The notes under the pieces were generated by a model that was not told the DNA's origin, searched no databases, and saw nothing but the letters and a program-made list of their open reading frames with translations. The translations under genes and the position numbers were made by a program. A stretch of DNA of 64,000 bases from DASPHG01 sp035629775 (GTDB taxonomy: Bacteria > Actinomycetota > Thermoleophilia > Solirubrobacterales > Thermoleophilaceae), in assembly GCA_035629775.1 (NCBI GenBank), contig DASPHG010000046.1, positions 28,856-92,855 on the forward strand, written 5' to 3'. Positions 17,565 to 27,150 of the stretch are shown here, one piece after another (positions within the stretch are counted from its first letter, which is position 1; each line of letters opens with the position of its first letter).

Positions 17565-18032
17565 ATGTGCCGCGCCCTCGTTCCGCTCCTCGCTGCCGCG
17601 ATGCTCGCGTTCGCGGCATGCGGTGACGACGACGACGACTCGGGCCCGCCCTCGCGCGACGAGTTCATCGCGCAGGCGGACGCGATTTGCGCGGACTTCC
17701 AGGAGCTCGACGAGGGCATCAGCGCGGACCTGGAGGCGGCGCGTGACGGGCAGGAGCAGGCCGAGGTCCTGCGCCGGGCCGTGGCGGAGGCCGAGCAGAG
17801 CATCGACGATCTGGATGCGCTCGAGGCTCCCGAGGACGGCTCCGAGCAGTTCGAGAGCTACCTGGCGGCGATGCGCGACCAGATCGCCGCCTTCGACCAG
17901 GCGGCCGACCAGCTCGAGGCGGGAGATGTCGCGGCCGCCCAGCGCACGGTGACGAGCGCCGAGGAGCGCGGCGCCGAGGTTCGCCGAATCGCGCAGGACT
18001 ACGGCTTCGAGGTCTGCGGCCGCGAGCCGTAG
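17565..18032 (+). CDS. Predicted lipoprotein with acidic coiled helices
   Basis: This 155-aa protein has a signal peptide ending in a lipobox (AFAAC, Cys19) and then GDDDDD, so it should be lipid-anchored outside the membrane. The mature part is mostly helical and acidic, with Cys in AICADF and a C-terminal VCGREP. Homologues of unknown role are common in actinobacteria. The 3' end overlaps the convergent gene by 34 bp (17999-18032). Confidence 0.75.
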   Translation: MCRALVPLLAAAMLAFAACGDDDDDSGPPSRDEFIAQADAICADFQELDEGISADLEAARDGQEQAEVLRRAVAEAEQSIDDLDALEAPEDGSEQFESYLAAMRDQIAAFDQAADQLEAGDVAAAQRTVTSAEERGAEVRRIAQDYGFEVCGREP

Positions 18033-18451
18033 GTCGCGGCCTCCCACAGCTCGGCAGTCAGCCGCTCCGCCTCGTCGTCGTGAGTGCGTTGGAGGTTGCG
18101 CCCCCCGCGGGCGAACGTGCGCGCGACGGCATCCGGTACCTCGGGCTCGGCGAAGACGCGGTCCACCCAATCGGCTGGGCGGACGTGAGTGATGCCGACG
18201 GCGCGGGCCGCCGTCCGGTCCTCGCGCAGCGGTCCGCTGATCCGTCCTAGCCGGTACCCACCGCCGCGCTCCCGGGTCCAGACGAATAGGCCCTCCGGCA
18301 ACGTCGCGAACCGGTGGAGCATCCGCGCGGCCTTCTCTCCGGTGCCCGGTCCGATGCCGACGAGGCCACGCGCCAGGCAGTGCTCGGCGCCGGCGCCCGG
18401 CTCGACCTCGCGGTCCCGGGCGCGCATCGGCGCGCGGTAGATGGCGGTCAC
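17999..18451 (-). CDS. Possible EVE/PUA-like small protein
   Basis: This 150-aa protein has LPEGLFVWTRERGGGYRLGRISGP, ITHVRPADWVDRV and ARGGRNLQRTHDDEA. The order 'W-x-x-aromatic, G-x-I-x-G, V-R-x-x-W' resembles N-terminal EVE/PUA-like domains that bind modified DNA or RNA and occur with Mrr/McrB-type restriction systems. No nuclease or GTPase gene is next to it, so the link to restriction is only inference. GTG 18451 starts 10 bp after the stop of the large secreted protein gene. The fold assignment is tentative. Confidence 0.5.
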   Translation of the reverse strand: MTAIYRAPMRARDREVEPGAGAEHCLARGLVGIGPGTGEKAARMLHRFATLPEGLFVWTRERGGGYRLGRISGPLREDRTAARAVGITHVRPADWVDRVFAEPEVPDAVARTFARGGRNLQRTHDDEAERLTAELWEAATYGSRPQTSKP

Positions 18452-18461
18452 GGGCGCCGAG

Positions 18462-21071
18462 TCAGGACGCCGGGCGCAGCCGAACTCGCCGCGTGAGCAC
18501 CGGTGCGGAGTCGGTCCGCGTCAGCGAAGCCCGCGCCCGGAGCGCCCCCCGCTTCGCGAGCGCCGCCCGCGCCGTCCGCACCAGGCGGACCTTCACGATT
18601 CGTGTCCGTCCGGCCGCCAGCGAGATCTCGCGGGCGCCGATCTCCCGCCGCCGCTCGAGCGACAGCGTTCCGACGCATCGGGTCCCCGCCGGCCCGGAGC
18701 ACTCGATGCGCACGAGGGCGAAGCCACGGCGGCTGACGCGCACCACCTTGGCCGGCAGCTTGGCGTTCGCGGCGGCCGCGGGCGGGTTGGGCGCCGGCTC
18801 GTTCGGTCGCGGATTTGGCTTCGGGTCGGGCTTCGGCTTCGGGTCCGGCTTCGGGTCGGGCTTCGGGGGATCCGGCTTGACCGGCGGCTCCGGCTCGGTT
18901 CGCGGATCCTCCTCAGTCGGCCGCTCGGTCGCCGGCAGTACGACCGCGACCAGGGGCTTCTCGAATCCGCGCCCGTAGCGCTCGCCGGCCGCGAGGTCCT
19001 CCTCGCCGGGCAGCATCACCATGCGCTGCTCGGCGACCATCTCGGTGACCGGGACCGTCTGCCGCGCGTTGTCGGAGTCGGCGATCATCAGGATGTGCAG
19101 GCCGTGGGTTCCGATCGAGCCCTGGTAGAAGCGTTCGGTCTCGAGGCCGTCGGCCTGGCCGTCCCAGCATTCGCGCGCTTGCGTTGACCCGTCGGGCGCC
19201 GTGTAGGTGCGTGGCTCGTCGCTGCTGCGCAGCCGGACCTTCACGCCCGGGTTCGTCCCGGTGCCGTCGTCGAAGCAGGCGTCGTCGCGGTAGTACGGGA
19301 CCGCGAACACGCTCTGCGCGAGACCGCCCGCCGACTGCTCGGCCAGGTCGTCGACCTGGTAGCGGTCGACGATGGTGCCGTGCGGCCCGGCGGTGACGTT
19401 CCACTGGAGGGACGCGTTCGACTCGCTCGCGGTCGGGTCGGGGAGGTCGATCGACTGGTGGTAGGGGAACTGTGCGCACGGGCGCGGCACGCGCGGGACC
19501 TGGCCCGTCGGCTCGCTCTCGATGCCGTCATTGATCGCCTGGATGGCTGGGTCGACCGGGACGCACGCCTCCTCGGGCAGGAGCTGTGAGCAGAGCCCCG
19601 GTACCTGCGCATACAGCGTGCGGTAGCGCTGGTCGAGGTCACCCGTGTCGTTCTCCGCGTAGTTCGAGTTGCACGGATCATCGAGGTTCCCGAAGACCTC
19701 GTCGTTTCGGCCGTCGATCGCGACGCCGTCCGGCTTCGTCAGCGACATCGCCGAGTTGTAGAAGCGGGTCATCCGGCCGGCGTTGAAGTCCCACTGGGCG
19801 TAGATCCCGTCGAGCGGCGGGATCACGTGCACGCGCAGGAAGTTCTTCTGGCGGATCTCGTCCCGATAGAAGGTCTCGCGGCGGACCACGTTCGTGCCCG
19901 AGTCGGCGCCCCACGTCTCGCGGATCGTTCGCACCGGCCCCGAGCGCTCGCCGAGCAGCGTGCTCGAGCCGCCCCAGTTCGTGTCCTCCTCCTCGTACCC
20001 GCAGCAGGGCGTCTCGGACGAGGGGTCCTGCTGGAACGCGCGCGCCTTCCAGCGATCGATCAGGTCCGGGCCGAAGGTGTCGCCGCCGTCCTGCGAGATC
20101 TCGAGCCGCGTCATCAGCCAGCGGCCGTCGTAGCGGAAGCGGTAGCGGTCGGTCGTGATCGTGGCGGTATCGCGCGGCCGGCGGCGCTCGTCGGCCGCGA
20201 CGACATTCCCCTCCGCGTCGCACACGGTCCCCCTGGCGGCGTTGCCGTAGTTGTCGTAGCTCGACTCGGACTTCTCGAACGTGTCGGCATTCGCATCGCG
20301 CTCGTAGCGGACATAGCCGCTCTCGGCGTCGAACGCGGGAACGGGCCCATCTGCGACCGCCTTCGCCACGTACGCGACGCGGGTCGTCCCAGGGTCCGTG
20401 GAATCGACGATCTGCACCGGTCGCAGCTCCTCGATCCCCTTCGGCATCGGCGCGTCGGCGGGCGCGGGTTCGCCGGCGTCGCCGGCCATGAAGACCAGCT
20501 CGTCGTTGTCGTCGAGACCGGGTACGGGGTCGGGTGTCGTCGACTGGCCGTCCGCCGCCCGCGCGAGGCACGGGTTCGCCGGGTCCTCCTCGGTGAAGCG
20601 GAAGCCCTCGCGGTCGAAGGCGTAGCTCGTGTGCTGATCCTGGCCCGAGTAGATCGCGAAGCCGGATGCCGAGTTGTCGAGGTAGCGCGTGAACATCTCG
20701 TCCACCTGGAACGGGATCTGGCGGAAGCGGGTGCCGTCCCAGCGGTAGGCGAGCAGCCGATCGACCGGCGTGCCCTCGCCGGCGGCGGCGCCCGTGTCGA
20801 GCTCCGGCTCGGCGTAGTTGTTGTGGACGCAGTCGCCGAAGTCGCCCAGGCAGCCGCCGGAATCCGGAAGGTCGGTGAGCGGCGCCTTGGCCGTGATGTT
20901 GGACCGCGCGCTCCAGGCCGCGAAGTCCTTGCCGGTGAGAATCACCGGCTCGGTGTCGCGCGCCGCGGGCTGGGTGTAGTCGGCGACGGGCAGGGCGGTG
21001 CCGATCGCCGGCACGGCGAGCGCGGCCACGGCCGCCGCCAGCAGCGGGAGTTTGCGGGAGGAGCGATGCAT
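18462..21071 (-). CDS. Large secreted protein with Pro/Lys linker, function unknown
   Basis: This 869-aa protein has a signal peptide (residues 1-26). The main body, to about residue 720, is a single extracellular region rich in Asp, Tyr and Trp. A repetitive PKPDPKPDPK linker follows (about 730-770) and then a C-terminal Ig-like basic domain (RVSRRGFALVRIECSG...). The body has several Cys, including CCGYEEED and DPCNSNYAEND. I recognise no catalytic motif. The linker and basic cap suggest a surface-anchored protein. It may be co-transcribed with the downstream EVE-like gene. Confidence 0.7.
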   Translation of the reverse strand: MHRSSRKLPLLAAAVAALAVPAIGTALPVADYTQPAARDTEPVILTGKDFAAWSARSNITAKAPLTDLPDSGGCLGDFGDCVHNNYAEPELDTGAAAGEGTPVDRLLAYRWDGTRFRQIPFQVDEMFTRYLDNSASGFAIYSGQDQHTSYAFDREGFRFTEEDPANPCLARAADGQSTTPDPVPGLDDNDELVFMAGDAGEPAPADAPMPKGIEELRPVQIVDSTDPGTTRVAYVAKAVADGPVPAFDAESGYVRYERDANADTFEKSESSYDNYGNAARGTVCDAEGNVVAADERRRPRDTATITTDRYRFRYDGRWLMTRLEISQDGGDTFGPDLIDRWKARAFQQDPSSETPCCGYEEEDTNWGGSSTLLGERSGPVRTIRETWGADSGTNVVRRETFYRDEIRQKNFLRVHVIPPLDGIYAQWDFNAGRMTRFYNSAMSLTKPDGVAIDGRNDEVFGNLDDPCNSNYAENDTGDLDQRYRTLYAQVPGLCSQLLPEEACVPVDPAIQAINDGIESEPTGQVPRVPRPCAQFPYHQSIDLPDPTASESNASLQWNVTAGPHGTIVDRYQVDDLAEQSAGGLAQSVFAVPYYRDDACFDDGTGTNPGVKVRLRSSDEPRTYTAPDGSTQARECWDGQADGLETERFYQGSIGTHGLHILMIADSDNARQTVPVTEMVAEQRMVMLPGEEDLAAGERYGRGFEKPLVAVVLPATERPTEEDPRTEPEPPVKPDPPKPDPKPDPKPKPDPKPNPRPNEPAPNPPAAAANAKLPAKVVRVSRRGFALVRIECSGPAGTRCVGTLSLERRREIGAREISLAAGRTRIVKVRLVRTARAALAKRGALRARASLTRTDSAPVLTRRVRLRPAS

Positions 21072-21118
21072 CGCTAGGGATGAAACGGGCGAGCGCGCCA
21101 GGTCTTGCGTGAGACGAT

Positions 21119-21469
21119 CTAGTGGTCAGCCACGCGCCCACCCTCGGGCGCGATCGGTAGGCCGTCCTCGACCCACGCGACGATCCCGCCCGCGAGGTTG
21201 CGCGCGTCCCAGCCGGCCGCCCGGAACGCCTGAGCGGCCATCGCCGATCGGATGCCCAGCCGGCACTGGAAGACCACGGGGCGGTCGCGCGGGATCGTCT
21301 CCGACCGCCCCGCGAGCCGCTCGAGCTCGACATGGCGCGAGCCGTCGATGTAGCCGGCCTCGCGCTCGTGTGGCTCGCGCACGTCGATCAGCTCGACCTC
21401 GCCGCGCTCGAGCAGCTGCGCGACCTGCCCTGGCGAGAGGTCGATCTCGGGATCGGCGAAGGCGTTCAC
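21119..21469 (-). CDS. Rhodanese-like sulfurtransferase domain protein
   Basis: This 116-aa single-domain rhodanese has LIDVREPHEREAGYIDGSRHV, and an active-site loop CRLGIRSAMAAQAFRAAG with the Cys as persulfide carrier. Known relatives move sulfur or detoxify cyanide. It starts at GTG 21469. There is no adjoining sulfur pathway gene, so its partner is unknown. A divergent YccF gene starts 81 bp upstream. Confidence 0.88.
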   Translation of the reverse strand: MNAFADPEIDLSPGQVAQLLERGEVELIDVREPHEREAGYIDGSRHVELERLAGRSETIPRDRPVVFQCRLGIRSAMAAQAFRAAGWDARNLAGGIVAWVEDGLPIAPEGGRVADH

Positions 21470-21550
21470 GGTGGCGAGCCTAGGGGTGGGAGGATATGCC
21501 GCAGGTATTCGACGAGCGAGACGACGCGCCCGCCATCATGGGCTAGCCGA

Positions 21551-21928
21551 ATGCGCACGCTGCTGAACATCATCTGGGTGGTCCTGTCCGGGCTGTGGCT
21601 CGCGATCGGGTACGCGATCGCCGGCGTGGTCATGTGCATCCTCATCATCACCATCCCGTTCGGCCTGCAGGCGTTCAAGCTCGCCGGCTATTCGTTCTGG
21701 CCATTCGGGCGCACGGTGGTGAAGCGGCCTGACGCGGGCGGAGCGTCAGTGGTCGGCAACATCCTCTGGCTCGTGCTCGCTGGGTGGTGGCTCGCCCTGC
21801 TGCACCTCGTCGCGGCCGTGCTGCTGGCGATCACGATCATCGGCATCCCGCTCGCGATTGGGAATGTGAAGCTCGTCCCGGCTGCGCTGTGGCCGTTCGG
21901 GCGGGAGATCGTGGAGGCGGAGGACTAG
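21551..21928 (+). CDS. YccF-family inner membrane protein
   Basis: This 125-aa membrane protein has two copies of the YccF unit. The first half ends FGLQAFKLAGYSFWPFGR and the second half ends LAIGNVKLVPAALWPFGREIV. About four hydrophobic segments are visible. The repeated WPFGR motif is the family signature. The function is unknown, though a membrane role is clear. Confidence 0.85.
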   Translation: MRTLLNIIWVVLSGLWLAIGYAIAGVVMCILIITIPFGLQAFKLAGYSFWPFGRTVVKRPDAGGASVVGNILWLVLAGWWLALLHLVAAVLLAITIIGIPLAIGNVKLVPAALWPFGREIVEAED

Positions 21929-21938
21929 CCGGCTGTTG

Positions 21939-22343
21939 ATGTCGCGGGAGAACGTGGAGATCGTGCGGGCGACCTGGGCGGCCTACGCTTGCGGCGACTA
22001 CGAGGCCTCACTCGGGGCGTACGCGGAGCACAGCGTCTGGGACGACACCCGATACCGGCCGGACGGCGCGGTGCACGTGGGACACGACGCGTTGGTCGAG
22101 GTGGCACGTAGCTGGCGTCGCACCTGGGAGCGGTACGAGATCGAGGCCGAGCAGGTCCTGGACGCCGGGGGTGACAGGGTGGCGGTCGCGATGCGCGAGG
22201 CGGGCGAGGGGAAGGCCGGCCGGGTGGAGTTGACAAACCGCTGGGGGCTCGTCGTGACCGTGCGCGACGGCCAGATCGCCCACACGATGGTCTACCGAAC
22301 GCCCGAGGAAGCCCTCGAGGCCGTGGGGCTGCGGAAGAGCTAG
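21939..22343 (+). CDS. NTF2-like (SnoaL-type) protein
   Basis: This 134-aa cone-shaped NTF2-fold protein begins SRENVEIVRATWAAYACGDYEA and contains WDDTRYRPDGAV and the late-strand GLVVTVRDGQIAHTMVYRTPEEALEA pattern. Such proteins include small-molecule isomerases and binding proteins; no catalytic residue can be fixed. A TTG sits one codon upstream of the chosen ATG. Its stop shares CTAG with the convergent lipoprotein gene. Confidence 0.78.
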   Translation: MSRENVEIVRATWAAYACGDYEASLGAYAEHSVWDDTRYRPDGAVHVGHDALVEVARSWRRTWERYEIEAEQVLDAGGDRVAVAMREAGEGKAGRVELTNRWGLVVTVRDGQIAHTMVYRTPEEALEAVGLRKS

Positions 22344-22795
22344 CCGCCCGCGCACTCCTCCACGGCGGCGCGCTTCGGCGCCTCCTTGTCGCTGAACACG
22401 ACGTTGGAGCCATGGGCCGAGATCTTGTTGGCTGCCACGAACGCCGGTGCGTCTGGGTCGTCCGCCTCGGCCTGCTGCTTGGAGGCGTACGCCTCCGCCT
22501 GCTCGGGCGTCTCAAACATGGAGACGCTGTAGCCCCATTGCTGGTCGTTCAGGTCGAGGACGGTGATCAGTTCCGTCATGCCCGCCTTGGCCTGTTCGGC
22601 GTCCGGCTCGTTACCCACCTGAGGGGGCTCGAGCCCAGCGTCGTTCAGGCAGCTCTCGACGCTCGCACGGTCGTTGCCGCCCCCGCCGTCGCTGCCCCCG
22701 TCATCACCGCCGCAGGATGCAACTGCTAGGCAGAGCGCGACGAGCAGGAAGTGAAAACTGTGGCGGATCGCGGGGATTGGATTCGAGTTGGGCAC
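22340..22795 (-). CDS. Predicted lipoprotein, DUF-type unknown
   Basis: This protein of about 151 aa has a signal peptide RHSFHFLLVALCLAVASC with a lipobox Cys, followed by an acidic Gly/Asp linker and a globular part with ITVLDLNDQQWGYSVSMFETPEQAEAY. The start is uncertain: GTG 22795 gives a normal n-region, while the frame remains open to 22885. No family is recognised. It is probably an extracytoplasmic lipoprotein. Confidence 0.62.
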   Translation of the reverse strand: MPNSNPIPAIRHSFHFLLVALCLAVASCGGDDGGSDGGGGNDRASVESCLNDAGLEPPQVGNEPDAEQAKAGMTELITVLDLNDQQWGYSVSMFETPEQAEAYASKQQAEADDPDAPAFVAANKISAHGSNVVFSDKEAPKRAAVEECAGG

Positions 22796-23074
22796 CAGAA
22801 GCGTCCTAGCGTATTCGTCTCGACTGACACACCGGGATAGGGTTCGCCGAAACGGCAGGTGGGTGCGCAGGTTGCATTTCCCCACGAATAGCGGGTCGAT
22901 CGCGCGGGATTCGGGTGCAGCATCCTGGGTCCCCAGTTCGGGTTAGACGGATGTCGAATGGCCTATCCGGGAATTGGCGCGGATAATCGCCACAGTCCCG
23001 GACTCGCGCCGCTGCACACGGACACCGGACGTCTGCCCGTAGCGAGGTCATCCTCACCCCACCGAAGGAGACCG
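22796..23074. promoter_or_regulatory. Divergent intergenic region
   Basis: This 279-bp gap lies between a minus-strand lipoprotein gene and the plus-strand metalloprotease gene. It ends in GAAGGAG (23064-23070), a strong ribosome-binding site 4 bp before ATG 23075. I see no clear -10/-35 pair, hairpin or small ORF worth calling. Confidence 0.4.
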
Positions 23075-26000
23075 ATGAGACTTGCTGCCGCGGCCCGACG
23101 GATTGGGAGGTCGCATAAGAGCTGTCTGGGCATGGCGACGGTCGTGATGCTCGCCGCGCTTGTCGTAGCAGTCCTCAGCGCTCGGCCGCCGGACGCCGAC
23201 GCGGCATTCCCGGGCGTGAACGGAGAGATCGTCTTCGCCAGTCAGGTGTCCGCCGACAACTCCAACATCGTCGTCGTCGACTCCGCCGGCGCCAACCCGA
23301 GGGTTCTCGCACAAGGCCGATTTCCCGCCTTCTCCCCCGACGGCCAGAAGATCGTGTTCGGCGACCCCCAAGGAAATGTCACCGTCATGAACGCCGATGG
23401 CTCCGAGCAGACGGACCTCGCCCCGGGTGCGTTTCCCGCCTTCTCCCCCGACGGCCAGCAGATCGCATACTCCTACGACAACGACATCTTCGTCATGGGT
23501 GCCGACGGGTCGAACCCGACCCGCCTGACGAACCGCGCCGCGACCACCGTTTTCCCGGAACGTGCATTCAACACCGCGCCGATCTTCTCCCCCGACGGCC
23601 AGACGATCGTCTTCCAAGGCTTCCGCTCCCCCGACTCCTTCACCCCGGGGTCGAACGAGCTGTACTCGATCGACCGCAATGGCCAAAACGAGATGAAGCT
23701 GACGACCGGGAACGCAAACGACGCATCCTTTTCCCCCGATGGCCAGAAGATCGTCTTCTCTCGCATCCAAACGGGGACCGAAGGCGAGAGCGACGTCTTC
23801 GCAATCAACGCCAACGGCACCAACGAGACGCGACTGACGACCAACCCCGAGCTCGACCAGGACCCCGCGTTCTCACCCGACGGTCAGAAGATCGTCTTCA
23901 GCAGCCAGGGGGGAGACAACTCGGCAGGTTTCAAGCTCTACGTCATGAACCCGGACGGCTCTGGCCAAACGGCGCTCGACATACCTTCCAGCGCGGGTGC
24001 GACGTTCGCCCCCCGAAGTCCCGACTGGGGGCCGCTGGGCGAGGACCAGTCGATAGTCGTCAACGAGGCGAGCGACGAAGCCGACGCCGACACCGCGACC
24101 GCGGACTGCGACACGGACGAGGTGGCGGCCGGCAAGCAGTGCACGCTCCGCGCGGCGATCGAGACGGCGAACACGCGGGCGGGCGCGGATCGGATCGAGT
24201 TCGCTGTCCCGGGCGACGGGGTCCCGGTGATCGCGCCGGCGAGCGCACTGCCCGCGCTGACGGGGCCGACTGTGCTCGATGGGACGAGCCAGGGGGCGGC
24301 CGGGAAGGTGGCGATCAGCGGTGCGGGTGCCGGGGCCGTGGACGGGCTGATGGTCAAGGGTGGCTCGAGCGAGCTGCGGGGCGTGGTGGTCGGGAGTTTC
24401 GGGGGGCACGGTGTCGTTCTCGCGAGCAGCTCCAACAAGGTCGAGTCGAGCGTTATCGGCGGCAACGGCGGCGCCGGGATGGTCGTCAACGGGTCGGGCA
24501 ACTCGATCGGCGGCGTCGCGAAGGGCGTCGGCAACACGATCGCCAACAACCGCGGCGACGGCGTCGCGGTCGTCGGCACGGGCACCGCCAACTCCATCCT
24601 CGGCAACGCGATCTACCTCAATGACGACAGCGGCATCGACCTCGGTGACGACGGGGTGACGGCCAACGACGCGGGCGACGCCGATAGCGGCCCGAACAAC
24701 CGCCAGAACTTTCCTGTCCTGACCGCACTCGCCGACGACAAGGCCGCCGGTCACGTGGTCGCAGAGCAAGGGGAGTCGTTCGTGATCGAGGTCCAGGGTG
24801 CGGTCTGCGGCGGGGACGACCACGGGCAGGGCGCGACGTTCCTCGCCCGCACGACGGCTGTCGCTGAGCCGGACGGCCTGGCCCCGTTCGTGGTGAACGT
24901 CCCGGCGAACACGGCGCTGGTGACCGCCACCGCAACTGACACCGCGAAAAACACGTCCGAGTTCGCGGAGAACGTGCACGAGGTGGGCACAACCGCGGTG
25001 GCCAGCCGCGCCCTGCGCCAGGCCCCGGGGGATCGATGCACCGGTCCCGACGCCGATGGGGACGCGCTACCCAACGCCTGGGAGCGGAAGGGCGGCGGAC
25101 CGGATCTCGCGCCGATGGACGGGAAGCGCGACTACGACCTGAACGCGATGGGCGCCAACCAGCTACACAAGGACATCTTCGTCGAGGTTGACTCGATGCA
25201 TCCGCGGCGGGAGCTCTCGGCGGCGGCGGTCGAGCTGGCCCGTGCCGGGTTCGCCAACGCTCCGGTCTCGAACCCCGACGGCAAGAAGGGCATCACCCTC
25301 CACGTCGACAACGGCCCCAACTCCCTCCTGAAAGCGGACAAGGGACGCGTCTGGGGCACGCGCAGCCAACACAACAAGCTTCCATTCAGGTTGAGCGTCG
25401 ACGATGCGTGGGCGCGGAAGACGATGCAGGCGAACTTCAAGCGCGAGCGCTGGCCGGTGTTCCACTATGTCCTGACCTCCAACGTGGAGGCCGTCGAGCC
25501 ATCCAAGCGCGCCGCCGGCATCACGGTACGGCGACTGGGTTTGTACCCGGACATCAGCAACCTGTTCCTCGGAACGATCGGCTCGTCGACCGGGTACGAG
25601 GGGCCGGATCTGCAGCAGGGGCTTGTGTTCATGCACGAGCTGGGGCATGCGATCGGCCTCGACCACGGCGGCGCCTTTTCCTCGCCTGGCTCCGTCGACA
25701 ACTACAAGCCCAACCACCTATCGATCATGAATTACGTGTTCACCGGGATCGGGCTTTGGCGGAACGGGAAGGGCGGCTTGCTCGACTATTCCCGGTTCGA
25801 CTCGATCGCGCTTGGCACGCTCGACGAGGACGACCTCGACGAGGAGGCGGGACTGGGCGGCGGATCGTCGCCCGCGGCCCAGCAGGCCCGGCAGTACCGA
25901 TCGCTCCTGTACTGCGGCAAGCGACCGGAGAAGAACCCCGGCTCGGTGGCGCGGCGGTTCGACATTGGCCCCCGCGTCGACTGGAACTGCAAGAACAAGG

Positions 26001-26509
26001 TCGAGGGCGGGACCGTCGAGGGCGACATCAACGGAGACGGCAAACGCGGCCAGACCCACTGGACCTACAACGAATGGGACGCACTGGACTACGACCAGGG
26101 CACGATCGCCAGGGTGCCGCCGAAGGCAACCAGCAGAAGCCTGCTTCGGGCGGACGAGCGCCCCACCGCGGCCCAATCCGCCACATCCGCCGAGCCCCCG
26201 TGGACCCAGGCGCTCGCCGCCGCGCAAGTCCTCGCGGGCGACAAGGGCAAGCCACGCGTCGTCGTCAAGCGCCGACGCACCCGCAAGGGGCGCGTCAGCC
26301 TCCGCATCACAGCGCGCGACGACAAGGCCCTCCACGCCCTCGTCATCTTCGACAACAAGAAGCGGCGGATCGTGGAGGCCAAGCGCAAGCAGAAGCGACG
26401 CACCGTGAAGGTGAAGCTCAAACGCGGGCGCCACAAGGTCCGCATCGTCGCCTTCGACCACATCGGGCTGGCCTCGAAGACCAAGCGCCTGACGGTCAAA
26501 CCGCGCTGA
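23075..26509 (+). CDS. Secreted multidomain metzincin-type metalloprotease with TolB propeller and CSLREA region
   Basis: This 1144-aa protein starts with a signal/anchor sequence (about residues 20-40). Then come six PD40/TolB-type repeats (FSPDGQKIVF, about 45-310), a CSLREA-like segment (QCTLRAAIETAN, about 355) leading into a parallel beta-helix-like stretch, and at about residue 854 the zinc motif HELGHAIGLDHGG with Met-turn SIMNY near 885. An EF-hand-like GDINGDGKRG sits near 985, and a basic Ig-like domain closes the protein. HExxHxxGxxH plus Met-turn identifies a metzincin. The combination is unusual. Cleavage targets are unknown. Confidence 0.85.
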   Translation: MRLAAAARRIGRSHKSCLGMATVVMLAALVVAVLSARPPDADAAFPGVNGEIVFASQVSADNSNIVVVDSAGANPRVLAQGRFPAFSPDGQKIVFGDPQGNVTVMNADGSEQTDLAPGAFPAFSPDGQQIAYSYDNDIFVMGADGSNPTRLTNRAATTVFPERAFNTAPIFSPDGQTIVFQGFRSPDSFTPGSNELYSIDRNGQNEMKLTTGNANDASFSPDGQKIVFSRIQTGTEGESDVFAINANGTNETRLTTNPELDQDPAFSPDGQKIVFSSQGGDNSAGFKLYVMNPDGSGQTALDIPSSAGATFAPRSPDWGPLGEDQSIVVNEASDEADADTATADCDTDEVAAGKQCTLRAAIETANTRAGADRIEFAVPGDGVPVIAPASALPALTGPTVLDGTSQGAAGKVAISGAGAGAVDGLMVKGGSSELRGVVVGSFGGHGVVLASSSNKVESSVIGGNGGAGMVVNGSGNSIGGVAKGVGNTIANNRGDGVAVVGTGTANSILGNAIYLNDDSGIDLGDDGVTANDAGDADSGPNNRQNFPVLTALADDKAAGHVVAEQGESFVIEVQGAVCGGDDHGQGATFLARTTAVAEPDGLAPFVVNVPANTALVTATATDTAKNTSEFAENVHEVGTTAVASRALRQAPGDRCTGPDADGDALPNAWERKGGGPDLAPMDGKRDYDLNAMGANQLHKDIFVEVDSMHPRRELSAAAVELARAGFANAPVSNPDGKKGITLHVDNGPNSLLKADKGRVWGTRSQHNKLPFRLSVDDAWARKTMQANFKRERWPVFHYVLTSNVEAVEPSKRAAGITVRRLGLYPDISNLFLGTIGSSTGYEGPDLQQGLVFMHELGHAIGLDHGGAFSSPGSVDNYKPNHLSIMNYVFTGIGLWRNGKGGLLDYSRFDSIALGTLDEDDLDEEAGLGGGSSPAAQQARQYRSLLYCGKRPEKNPGSVARRFDIGPRVDWNCKNKVEGGTVEGDINGDGKRGQTHWTYNEWDALDYDQGTIARVPPKATSRSLLRADERPTAAQSATSAEPPWTQALAAAQVLAGDKGKPRVVVKRRRTRKGRVSLRITARDDKALHALVIFDNKKRRIVEAKRKQKRRTVKVKLKRGRHKVRIVAFDHIGLASKTKRLTVKPR

Positions 26510-26597
26510 GCGAGTGTCTATCCACCTCGAATGATGGCGCGGGACACGGTCCGCCGGTGAGTTTCGAAGGCCCTCCAAGACGAGGCCGGGCCGACGG

Positions 26598-27065
26598 ATG
26601 TACGGTGCGTGCGTGGAAGCGGGCGATGTAGCAAGGGGTGTCAGGAACATAAGCGCGGCGAACGAGGCCGCGCAGCACCGCAGCGTCCAGCCCCACCTCG
26701 AATCCGGTGAGGAGGTCGTGATCCTGACGCAGGTCTGGCCGAAGGGCGGAAAGTGGAGCACGCTGTGGCAGCCCCGTTTCCAGGTGACCCCCGCGGGCCC
26801 CGCCGTGCCCAAGCCGAGCGTGGTGGCCGTGAGCTCGCGCAGATTCCTCGTGGTCTCGCACACGACGGGCGGGGACGACGCGAGCACGCTGCTCTTCAGC
26901 GGCGCTCTCGACGACGTGCGCTCCGTGCAGCTCGCGCGCGCTCTGGGCCAGCATGAGCTCAGCTGGGAGGCCGACGCGCGGCGGTACACGCTGTGGGTGA
27001 ACAAGCCCTACGCGAAGCAGGTGGCGCAGGCGCTGCAGCGCGGCGCGACGTCGCAAGGGTCCTGA
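26598..27065 (+). CDS. PH-like domain protein, function unknown
   Basis: This 155-aa protein has the bacterial PH-like rhythm ESGEEVVILTQVW...VVAVSSRRFLVVSHTTG...DDVRSVQL...WEADARRYTLW. No catalytic motif or signal peptide is evident. A start inside the frame (GTG at 26613) is possible. It precedes the hydroxyacid oxidase pair by 85 bp on the same strand; a functional link is not shown. Confidence 0.6.
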   Translation: MYGACVEAGDVARGVRNISAANEAAQHRSVQPHLESGEEVVILTQVWPKGGKWSTLWQPRFQVTPAGPAVPKPSVVAVSSRRFLVVSHTTGGDDASTLLFSGALDDVRSVQLARALGQHELSWEADARRYTLWVNKPYAKQVAQALQRGATSQGS

Positions 27066-27150
27066 GCGCGCCGCTCTCGTGCGCGCCGGGTCCGGTCCGG
27101 CGCCCTGCGCGATGGCGCTACGTGCGAAAACCTCTGGCACACTCCGGCCC

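Noticed and set aside
23320..23900. Repeats TTCTCCCCCGACGGCCAG as regulatory elements
   Set aside because: They encode the FSPDGQ motif of PD40 blades.
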